NCBI GenBank assembly: GCA_946886245.1
Contig: CAMPIF010000020.1
Location: 1 to 19,416 of the forward strand
Direction of reading: 5' to 3'
DNA: 19,416 nt
Source: Ectopseudomonas composti
GTDB taxonomy: Bacteria; Pseudomonadota; Gammaproteobacteria; Pseudomonadales; Pseudomonadaceae
The translations under genes and the position numbers were made by a program. The notes below the pieces were generated by a model. It was given only the letters and a program-made list of their open reading frames with translations. It was not told the DNA's origin and did not search any database. Below are positions 6,619 through 12,612 of the stretch, piece by piece (the stretch's first letter is position 1; each line of letters begins with the position of its first letter).

Positions 6619-8139
6619 TTATTTGCCTCTTAAGGTTGCTTGGCAGATTTCGATACGATGTTTAACGGCAAGCTCTGTGCTTTGCCGCGCAAAGTCCGAG
6701 CCGATCAACGCCCGGAGCGATGGCCAATCGTGCATGCCCTCGTAGGCGTCACATAGCAGCAAGAAATCTGCAGTAGAGGTGGGGGGGCTGAACAACTTAG
6801 CGATTTCTTTCCAGTTTTTCGCTGCCGTTAACGCATTGGCACCAATCTGCCTGGCCCAGGGGTCGCTCATGTGCATCTGAACGAGCTCGAACGCTTGTGC
6901 GGCATGCCCCTGCTGGATCAGTTGATCTGCTTGGCTGGCCGCATCGAAGGCGGAGCGTCCTTTGGTGCGCTGTTGCGCGAGCTTGAAATCCATGGAGCTA
7001 CCGCAGAACTCTGTTACGTAGCCCCGCTCCCAGATCGGTGAGCTGAAATCACTGTTGGTCATCGCCCTGACGTGGATAGTACCAACGCCTGCGTCATGGT
7101 CGAGAACTACCAAGTTATAGGCTCTCATACGCCCTGAGGGGAGGGAGCCTGGCCCGCCGCAAAGGGTTCCGGCACTGATCACTGATATGTGGCGCTGACT
7201 ATCAGCCGAGAAACGGTTTTCTAGGAGTTCCGGGCGGTGTTGGTGTCCATGCATCCCGATTGAGCAGTTTGCATCCATGAGGTGGCGAAGAAAGCCAGAC
7301 TCGATGTAGTCATTTTCTTTAGGGCCGCCCTGAATGCTATGGTGCCAAACGCCAATGATCAGCTGACCATCCTTTGCTCTGCCACTGACCGCGTCCATTG
7401 CCCGAGTGATTGCCTCCACAGAAATGTGCCCTGTGCGATTAAACAGGTCATTTTCATGGCAGCTGGAAAGCCCGACGATGCAAACTCCCTGCTCTGGGAA
7501 GTCATGAATAGAGAATTGCTCTTCTGGAATGAGTGAAAACTTACGTTTCCCCTCATAGAAGCGTTCATAGAATTTCGCGTATGGCTCAAGTCGTTGGTGG
7601 TACAACGTCAGGTTTGCAATTTCCAGCACTTCGAACGCATCAAGGTTCAGCCGAAGATTTGATTCGGGCTGCATCAGCTTGCGCGCGAGGTTTTTCTTCT
7701 CTTGGGCGTCGCTGGGCATCTCCACGGGTTTGAGTGCTCTGCTGACGTGCGGCATGCTGATGTCATGGTTGCCAGGCACCAGGATGACCCGCTCCCTTTG
7801 GCCGTCGAAAAAACGATCGGCAAGACCAGTCAGAGTTTCGTACGCCTCGTCGTATTGCTTTGCCAGCTTGGCATCACCGTCAGCTTCAGTGCTGTTGACG
7901 CCATAGACGATATCTCCGCTGATCACCGCAAGGTCAGGTTTTGGAATTCCTTCGCCAGTGGTGTAGCGATCCATGTCCCGCCCAAGCGATGACAAAAGAG
8001 TACTCGTGCGGATACGGCTTTCAGCGTCTCGGTGTAGATCTGAGAGATGCATTATGGTCGTCGTGGGCATAGCGTAGATCCGAAATTGGGATGTCTGAAA
8101 TAAGGTCGGACTGGCAGATTCATTTGCCTGTCTCGTCAT
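6619..8139 (-). CDS. Calcineurin-like metallophosphoesterase with helical C-terminus
   Basis: A 506-residue two-metal phosphoesterase. All signature blocks are present: SDLH (D34, H36), SGD (D76), PGNHD (N124, H125), VWHH (H265/H266) and GHQH (298-301). Substrate could be nucleic acid, a cyclic nucleotide or a phosphoprotein; the sequence does not say. Residues from about 375 to the end are alpha-helical and repeat-like (AAQAFELVQMHMSDPW, WKEIAKLF, YEGMHDWPSL), perhaps TPR-type. I keep the ATG at 8139, which overlaps the ancestral mrr stop as ATGA, a sign of translational coupling. An ATG at 8070 giving a 483-residue protein beginning just before the first motif is also possible; neither has a strong ribosome site. 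It lies between mrr and the ATPase in what looks like one operon. Confidence 0.88.
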   Translation of the reverse strand: MTRQANESASPTLFQTSQFRIYAMPTTTIMHLSDLHRDAESRIRTSTLLSSLGRDMDRYTTGEGIPKPDLAVISGDIVYGVNSTEADGDAKLAKQYDEAYETLTGLADRFFDGQRERVILVPGNHDISMPHVSRALKPVEMPSDAQEKKNLARKLMQPESNLRLNLDAFEVLEIANLTLYHQRLEPYAKFYERFYEGKRKFSLIPEEQFSIHDFPEQGVCIVGLSSCHENDLFNRTGHISVEAITRAMDAVSGRAKDGQLIIGVWHHSIQGGPKENDYIESGFLRHLMDANCSIGMHGHQHRPELLENRFSADSQRHISVISAGTLCGGPGSLPSGRMRAYNLVVLDHDAGVGTIHVRAMTNSDFSSPIWERGYVTEFCGSSMDFKLAQQRTKGRSAFDAASQADQLIQQGHAAQAFELVQMHMSDPWARQIGANALTAAKNWKEIAKLFSPPTSTADFLLLCDAYEGMHDWPSLRALIGSDFARQSTELAVKHRIEICQATLRGK

Positions 8140-9056
8140 TGCTCATCAAAGTAGTCACTATCCAGCTTCGGCAACTTAAGTAGGCGCGACGTTACTCCGA
8201 CTTCATGATCCATCATCAGGTTTACCAGTCGATTGCCATCCACCAGCACCATGCCTTCTACGGAACGGGAGAAGTCGATTGCCTGCGCAGTAAAGCCTGA
8301 GGTGGTAATAAACACACCACGCTTTGCTTTCTGCCCAGCGAGTGCGCCATAGAAAGCCTGTAGTTCTGGGCGGCCAACCGTGCCTTACCAGCGTTTGGCT
8401 TGGACATAGACTTTTTCCAGGCCGAGCTTATCTAGCGAGATCACCCCGTCGATCCCACCGTCGCCGCTGCCACCAACACGCTGCAGATCGTTGCGGCTAG
8501 CGCCGTAGCCAAGGCTATGCAATACATCCAGCACGATGACTTCAAAGCGATTCGGGCTGACTTGTAGGAGGTTATCCAGCAGGTCTGCAGCCGTTGCCTC
8601 GCGCAGTTCACGCAAAGCCTGCTCCAGACGATCATCAGGGCTAACAGTGGCTGAGCTGAGCGCCGCTGTAGGCTGCTCTTGCCCATCGAGTGGGACAGCA
8701 TCTGTCGGGGTCTTGAGTTTTACATTCATAAAGCCAATGGCGAGCTGTTCGACCTTATCCGCAGTCAGAGGGGCGGGGTGCTGGGCGGCATAGGTAATGC
8801 CTGCGTCGGTCAGCTTCCAATACCCACGCTTGGCACTGCTGGACAGGCCGGCGCGTTTGAGGCGGTCATGGGCCCAGCCGGCGCGGTTCTTGTACGTGGC
8901 TTGGCCGCTGGCAATCAGCTCTTGGCGCTGAGCTTCTGACAGGTTTAGCGCATCAGCAGCTGCTTCATGGGCGTCACGCGCTGTCGCGCCTTCGGGTGTA
9001 GCGGCCAGGTAGCGCAGAATCGGTTCAATGAACTGGTCGTAGGTAGGGACGGGCAT
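8136..9056 (-). pseudogene. mrr: Mrr-type restriction endonuclease, interrupted by an in-frame TAA
   Basis: A close relative of E. coli Mrr, a type IV enzyme that cuts modified foreign DNA. It starts at 9056 (GGAG 5 bases upstream) with MPVPTYDQFIEPILRYLA, has an N-terminal winged-helix domain, then SRFEVIVLD-like, QRVGGSGDGGIDGVI and VYVQAKRW blocks of the PD-(D/E)xK core. Codon 224 (8385-8387) is TAA where the family has Gln, one base from CAA. The same frame then runs on with GTVGRPELQAFYGALAGQ to DYFDEQ and stops at 8136. Full length would be 306 residues, as in E. coli (about 304). The stop removes the last 83 residues of the nuclease fold, so loss of function is likely unless it is a sequencing error. 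It follows the NERD gene by 38 bp and its stop overlaps the next ATG. Confidence 0.9.
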
Positions 9057-9094
9057 TGCGACTCCAGGCGCAGGATTGATGTTAGGGCCGCGTG

Positions 9095-9865
9095 CTAAAG
9101 GCTCTGCATGGTTTTGCATTTGGGGAAGGTTGAGCAGCCCCAGAATTGTTGGCCGACATTGGCCCCTGTTTTACGGGTACGAATAACCAGAGCGCTTCCA
9201 CATTTCGGGCATTGCCGTTCTGCTGTCGGATCGCTCCGGCGCTTGAGGTTTTGCACGTGTTCGCGATGGGTGGCGAGGGTCGGTGCGCGGCGGCCGGTTT
9301 GCAGGGCGTGCAACATGGCGTCGACTTCAGCCTTGCTGAATACCGCCTGCTGGAATGACTTGATATAGCGGATAAAGCCGATGCCCTGGGTCACGTTGGC
9401 CGGTACTTCGGTTTTGAAGGTGCTGCCGCCGACGAAGGTGATGACCGAGTGCAGGTGCTCGGGGCTGACGCCAAGGGTGGCTTCCAGGGCTTTGAGGTGT
9501 TTGTAGTTCTGCCGCAGCGGGTTCTGGAACTTGAAGGTGCGTTTGTAGAGTTTCTGCGTCCATTGCGCCTGCTTCTCGCTGCCGAATATCCAGCCGCTCA
9601 TGTTCTTCGTTTCAAGCACGAAGATGCCGTACGGCGAAAGGAATACGTGATCGATCTGCGTTGTGCCGTCTGGCGTGTTCAGCGTGACGTTGTGCAGACG
9701 GCGGTAGGTTTGCTTGTCCAGCTGCCAATGGGCGAACAGGCGCACCAGCAGTTCACCGATCTGCCCCTTGGTCCAGGGCGATTTGAGCAGGCCGATCAGC
9801 AGGGCTGCCGGGATCAGCCAGAACAGGCTGTCTATAAGCGGGCGAAGAATGAGGCCGACGTCCAT
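9095..9865 (-). CDS. NERD-domain membrane-anchored protein with topoisomerase-type zinc ribbon
   Basis: A 256-residue protein. Residues 1-30 hold a hydrophobic segment (LIDSLFWLIPAALLIGLL) that should anchor it in the inner membrane. A nuclease-related domain follows: GQIGELLV, then QIDHVFLSPYGIFVLETKN, whose Glu, Asp and E-x-K form the expected PD-(D/E)xK-like site. The C-terminus, CPKCGSALVIRTRK to WGCSTFPKC, is a four-cysteine zinc ribbon like those at the end of topoisomerase I. I start at 9865, where GGAAG lies 5 bases upstream; the open frame extends to 9973 without a ribosome site. It is the first gene of the run that continues into mrr, the metallophosphoesterase and the ATPase. NERD proteins are suspected nucleases but the substrate is unknown. 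Confidence 0.87.
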   Translation of the reverse strand: MDVGLILRPLIDSLFWLIPAALLIGLLKSPWTKGQIGELLVRLFAHWQLDKQTYRRLHNVTLNTPDGTTQIDHVFLSPYGIFVLETKNMSGWIFGSEKQAQWTQKLYKRTFKFQNPLRQNYKHLKALEATLGVSPEHLHSVITFVGGSTFKTEVPANVTQGIGFIRYIKSFQQAVFSKAEVDAMLHALQTGRRAPTLATHREHVQNLKRRSDPTAERQCPKCGSALVIRTRKTGANVGQQFWGCSTFPKCKTMQSL

Positions 9866-9897
9866 ATTTTCTTCCGTGAGCAAAGCCGCTTGAGTGG

Positions 9898-9914
9898 CGC
9901 TCGTTGTACGAGCG
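9898..9914. promoter_or_regulatory. Palindrome in the NERD-gene leader
   Basis: CGCTCGT-TGT-ACGAGCG is a perfect 7-bp inverted repeat with a 3-base centre, 33 bp before the NERD start and downstream of the candidate promoter. It could be an operator for an unseen regulator or an RNA hairpin in the leader. Confidence 0.5.
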
Positions 9915-9952
9915 AGCAGGCGTGCCGAAATCCAGTTGCCTGGCACACCCGG

Positions 9953-9981
9953 ATAATGGCTAATTGCTTTCAATCGCTCAA
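9953..9981 (-). promoter_or_regulatory. Candidate promoter of the NERD-mrr-phosphoesterase-ATPase operon
   Basis: On the minus strand TTGAGC (9976-9981) and CATTAT (9953-9958) are 17 bp apart, each 4/6 to the sigma-70 consensus. The position, about 90 bp before the NERD start, suits the operon. Only sequence resemblance supports it. Confidence 0.3.
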
Positions 9982-10052
9982 GGGGATCGCGACCATTGTC
10001 CTATGCTCGATAAGTGTTTACGCCTGGTTTGGTGCCTTTGCAGAAATGTTCA

Positions 10053-10096
10053 GTGCGGCCAGCCGGGCTGCCGCCAGACCAGATCGGGTCATTCAA
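10053..10096 (-). pseudogene. 5' remnant of a second Fic gene
   Basis: Positions 10053-10142 align to 12193-12283, which is the first 15 codons of the intact Fic gene plus its leader and first operator, with about 80% identity and one single-base gap. The start codon has become TTT and the gap shifts the frame, and similarity ends after the codons for WPH. The gene body is absent. The remnant must once have belonged to a paralogous Fic locus with the same operator. Confidence 0.75.
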
Positions 10097-10250
10097 AAGG
10101 ATTGTTTATCCATGAGCCGAATACAGGCGCTATTCGGCTCATGGAATGGATGACGTGATGATGCTCAACGAAGGCAACCTGCTGGCACAAGTCCTGACCA
10201 AGCGCCTGGGCGACCACTTCGAGCATCTGGATGTTGTGAGAGCGGCTCAT
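10089..10250 (-). pseudogene. Truncated nucleotidyltransferase-like gene fused to Fic leader DNA
   Basis: A 53-residue frame whose ATG overlaps the stop of the winged-helix gene (ATGA at 10247-10250). Its first 28 residues, MSRSHNIQMLEVVAQALG to QQVAFV, look like the start of AbiEii-type nucleotidyltransferases that pair with this winged-helix family; that comparison is from memory. In those proteins a Gly-Gly motif would follow at once, but here the frame runs into the Fic leader and operator (10113-10141) and stops. The catalytic region is therefore lost and the gene is almost certainly dead. Confidence 0.6.
10113..10141. promoter_or_regulatory. 29-bp Fic-type operator, copy A
   Basis: TGAGCCGA, 13 bases, TCGGCTCA. 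In this copy the arms extend to 13 perfectly paired bases. It sits in the fused Fic/nucleotidyltransferase remnant, about 130 bp upstream of the candidate NERD promoter. See copies B (12255-12283) and C (12289-12317). Confidence 0.8.
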
Positions 10251-10891
10251 GCCTGCAGCACCTTCTCGCGCAGCATCTGGTTGGCAAGGTTGGCTTCTCT
10301 GGCGTTACCCAGGCGAATGGCATCGATCAGGGCCAGGTATTCATACAGGCGCGGGTCTTTCTTGACTGCGCCTGGCACCGTCCTGAACAGGGGCGTTATG
10401 GATTGTCCCTTGCGATTGCCGTAGGCGTCTGGCCAGACATGGATAAGGTCGCCACCACTCATCAGGGTGCCTTGCAGCACGGGGGCGGAGAAGCTTGTAG
10501 GAATGCCTCGAACGATTTCAGCCGGTTTTACCGGGAATACGTAGCGCAAACCATGCTCGATGAAGCCCAGCAGTGCCTTGCTGTTGACCCGAGGTAACTG
10601 TGTGTTCGGGTCCATTCGCAACAGACCTGTCTGTTGGCAGCGTTTCAGCGCGGAGGCAATTTCGCTTTTACTGATGCCCAGTGAGGCTTGCAGGGCGCGT
10701 ACTGAATAACTGTCGTGATGGACGGGTGGATCTTGCTCAGCGTCATCCTCCCAGCCTTGCCAGTGGTCGTGTGAGGGGGCGTCGCTTTGCTTGAGCAGTT
10801 CTGCTGTTTCGCTCTCAAGCCTCTGTTGCAGGCGTTCGCGCTGCTCAAGGCAGATCAGCTTGACTAGCAACAGAACGTCTTGACTCTTCAT
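10247..10891 (-). CDS. Winged-helix regulator of a toxin-type pair
   Basis: A 214-residue protein. Residues 62-92 (YSVRALQASLGISKSEIASALKRC) form a MarR/IclR-like winged helix. The second half has no assigned fold but conserved-looking blocks: FIEHGLRYVFPVKP, VRGIPTSFSAPVL, LIHVWPDAYGNRKGQ, LYEYLALIDAIRLGNAREANLA. I chose the ATG at 10891, with GAGG 5 bases upstream; the frame is open to 11029 but that stretch contains the 30-bp palindrome. Its stop overlaps the start of a nucleotidyltransferase-like remnant, so it was probably the regulator or antitoxin of a two-gene module that has lost its partner. It likely represses itself through the palindrome at 10909-10938. Confidence 0.78.
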   Translation of the reverse strand: MKSQDVLLLVKLICLEQRERLQQRLESETAELLKQSDAPSHDHWQGWEDDAEQDPPVHHDSYSVRALQASLGISKSEIASALKRCQQTGLLRMDPNTQLPRVNSKALLGFIEHGLRYVFPVKPAEIVRGIPTSFSAPVLQGTLMSGGDLIHVWPDAYGNRKGQSITPLFRTVPGAVKKDPRLYEYLALIDAIRLGNAREANLANQMLREKVLQA

Positions 10892-10908
10892 GGCGGCCTC
10901 AGTTAGTG

Positions 10909-10938
10909 ACTGTCCTTTGTCCCGGGACTGAGGACAGT
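10909..10938. promoter_or_regulatory. 30-bp palindrome before the winged-helix gene
   Basis: Arms ACTGTCCT and AGGACAGT enclose a perfect GTCCCGGGAC centre, so 13 of 15 base pairs of the dyad match. It ends 18 bp before the start codon at 10891. Size and position fit an operator for the winged-helix protein itself. Confidence 0.75.
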
Positions 10939-11116
10939 TTATGCGCTGGCAGGTTGCGTCTGTCAATGGCTTGGCTGCTTGTCGTAGGCTGTCTTCAGGC
11001 CTGCAGAGCTTTATCCAGATTGCCGCCAAGGATTGAGGGAAGAGCGTTTATTTCTCAATGCCCCAGGGCCTATGGCGCGATGATGCATCAGGGGTTGATT
11101 CGGTCGGCTCAGGAAC

Positions 11117-12238
11117 TCAGCGTGCTATCTGATAACGGGTGCTGCGTCCACCGCCGGGCAGTCGCTCGATGCAGCCCTTTTCCAGCAGGTCGCTCAGGTG
11201 ACGGGTCGCGGTGGCTTTGGAAACCTTGGCCACGGCTTGGTACTGGGCTGCGCTGATACCGTTTTCGAAACCGCGCTCGCCGGCATCGAGCAGGCGGTTA
11301 AGCACTTTGACCTGTTCAGCCGATAGCGTTTGGTTGCGGTGTGCCTGCCAGAAGCGCGCCTTGACCAGTACACGATCAATCCGAGCCAGGGCCAGCTCCA
11401 GGCTCTTGAGCAATGTTTCGAGAAACCACTGCAGCCAGCTGGTGATATCCAGCCCGCCTTTCTGACTGGCTTCGAGAATGCGGTAGTAACCGGCGCGGTC
11501 GTTGAGAATGCTAGCGGACATGGCGTAAAAGCGGATGGCCTGCTGTTCGCCCTGGGCCAATGCCAAGTCGGTGATGGTGCGCGTGAGGCGCCCGTTGCCG
11601 TCATCGAACGGGTGCAGGGTCACGAACCAGAAATGGGCGATGCCGGCGCGCAGAAAGGGATCGAGGCTGGCATCGCTGCGGCTGCTCTCGAACCAGGTGA
11701 GAAAGTCCGCGAGTTGCGCTTCCAACCCCGCGCGGGGAGGGGCTTCGAAATGTACAGTCGGGCGGTCGATGCGACCGGAAACCACCTGCATGGGTTCTTC
11801 GCCGCGTAGCGCGCCGATGTGTAATGGTCGAGTCAGCAGTTGGTCGTCACTAGGGAATAGCCAGCGGTGCCAGGTGAACAATCGTTGTTCGTCTAGCGGC
11901 TCTTGATGTGCGTGAGTGGCATCGAGCAGCAGCTCTGCCAGGCCTTCGGAGCGCGAGGTGGTGCGGCCTTCTTCGTTCAGCCCCAAGCGCCGCGCCAGTG
12001 ATGAACGCACCGAGCCGACATTCAGTTGCTCACCCTCAATGGCTGAGGAGGTGACGATGTTCTGCAGCATGGCATCCAGGCTGCTCTGTACTTCTGTGTC
12101 ACTGCCCACTGCACCGAGCATGCCCAGCAACCGTCCCTGAGCCTGGCTGCAGGCTCGCAGCAGCGGTGCCAGCGCTTCGGCTTGCCAGCTGAAGTGCGGC
12201 CAGTCGGGCTGTTGCCAGATCCAGAGCGGGTCATTCAT
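11117..12238 (-). CDS. Fic-domain adenylyltransferase with self-inhibitory motif and C-terminal winged helix
   Basis: A 373-residue protein that should transfer AMP from ATP to a hydroxyl on a target protein. The N-terminal DUF4172-type region has the inhibitory helix SSAIEG at 64-69 (S/T-x3-E-G), placing it with self-inhibited class II Fic proteins. The flap VHFEAPP is at 163-169 and the catalytic loop HPFDDGNGR is intact at 210-218. A winged helix fills about 315-373 (ISAAQYQAVAKVSKATATRHLSDLLEKG). Length is normal. The start at 12238 has no good ribosome site, and the leader contains two 29-bp palindromes, so autoregulation by its own winged helix is likely. A truncated paralogue with the same operator lies at 10053-10142. 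Target protein unknown; a toxin or signalling role is inferred. Confidence 0.92.
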   Translation of the reverse strand: MNDPLWIWQQPDWPHFSWQAEALAPLLRACSQAQGRLLGMLGAVGSDTEVQSSLDAMLQNIVTSSAIEGEQLNVGSVRSSLARRLGLNEEGRTTSRSEGLAELLLDATHAHQEPLDEQRLFTWHRWLFPSDDQLLTRPLHIGALRGEEPMQVVSGRIDRPTVHFEAPPRAGLEAQLADFLTWFESSRSDASLDPFLRAGIAHFWFVTLHPFDDGNGRLTRTITDLALAQGEQQAIRFYAMSASILNDRAGYYRILEASQKGGLDITSWLQWFLETLLKSLELALARIDRVLVKARFWQAHRNQTLSAEQVKVLNRLLDAGERGFENGISAAQYQAVAKVSKATATRHLSDLLEKGCIERLPGGGRSTRYQIAR

Positions 12239-12254
12239 AAGGGTTGTTCATCTG

Positions 12255-12283
12255 TGAGCCGATTAGCGAGCCTATTCGGCTCA
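12255..12283. promoter_or_regulatory. 29-bp Fic-type operator, copy B
   Basis: TGAGCCGA, 13 bases, TCGGCTCA, 16 bp before the Fic start codon. Arms extend to TA on both sides with one mismatch. It aligns with copy A over the flanking bases too. Confidence 0.82.
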
Positions 12284-12288
12284 TTCAG

Positions 12289-12317
12289 TGAGCCGATAAT
12301 GCCGACTATTCGGCTCA
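12289..12317. promoter_or_regulatory. 29-bp Fic-type operator, copy C
   Basis: The same TGAGCCGA-N13-TCGGCTCA unit, flanked by GT and CT, starting 34 bp from copy B, about three helical turns. Six half-sites in three copies within 2.2 kb are far beyond chance. Promoter boxes for the Fic gene could not be picked out. Confidence 0.82.
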
Positions 12318-12414
12318 CTGTCTAATCACTCCCATGTAGTGCGGCCACAGTTTTGGCATCCCCGGAGATTGTTATAGCCCTTGGGGCGCGTAGACGCTCT
12401 GTGGGTGGCGGGGG

Positions 12415-12429
12415 TGAAGTTGGTGGGCC
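12415..12429 (-). repeat. Degenerate copy of the tRNA 3' end
   Basis: TGAAGTTGGTGGGCC matches 12485-12499, the tRNA 3' terminus and flank, at 14 of 15 positions, same orientation, 70 bp away. Similarity extends a few bases into CTGC of the T-arm. This is what an old integration at the tRNA 3' end could leave, but the length is short. Confidence 0.45.
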
Positions 12430-12462
12430 GCCGCAGCGATTTTTTCTCATCGCAGAAACACG

Positions 12463-12485
12463 AAAGCCGCGCAGTGCGCGGCTTT
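12463..12485 (-). terminator. Terminator of the tRNA transcript
   Basis: A perfect 10-bp stem, AAAGCCGCGC with GCGCGGCTTT, and a 3-base loop begins 6 bases after the encoded CCA. The T-run is short (TTTCGTGTTTC). Confidence 0.75.
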
Positions 12486-12490
12486 GAAGG

Positions 12491-12567
12491 TGGTGGGCCC
12501 AGCAGGACTTGAACCTGCGACCAATCGATTATGAGTCGAGTGCTCTAACCAACTGAGCTATAGGCCC
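12491..12567 (-). tRNA. tRNA with CAU anticodon, probably tRNA-Ile2
   Basis: A 77-nt cloverleaf with encoded CCA. The acceptor stem is GGGCCTA with TGGGCCC, the D-arm GCTC/GAGC, the anticodon loop CTCATAA and the T-arm GCAGG-TTCAAGT-CCTGC. The CAU anticodon could be Met or lysidine-modified Ile2. The TTGGTCGC variable region and T-loop TTCAAGT resemble E. coli ileX more than metT, so Ile2 is favoured. It lies 16 bp after rmcA and has its own promoter. It marks the border between core genes and the accessory block. Confidence 0.93.
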
Positions 12568-12582
12568 CCAGAAGGCCGGCGG

Positions 12583-12612
12583 ATTATACCGGCGCGTTCT
12601 CGCCAGCGCCAA
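12583..12612 (-). promoter_or_regulatory. tRNA promoter overlapping the rmcA stop codon
   Basis: A perfect TATAAT (12583-12588 on the minus strand) with TTGGCG 18 bp upstream and a GC-rich discriminator. The middle TAA of the -10 box is the rmcA stop codon (12584-12586). The predicted start is about 9 bases before the mature tRNA 5' end. Confidence 0.65.

Noticed and set aside
9866..9973. N-terminal extension of the NERD protein
   Set aside because: No ribosome site and it would place 36 polar residues before the membrane segment; the candidate promoter and dyad lie there.
12326..12430. Minus-strand codons reading NNLRGCQNCGRTTWE before a stop
   Set aside because: Looks faintly like a zinc-binding tail but no start codon or upstream coding sequence exists before the tRNA terminator.
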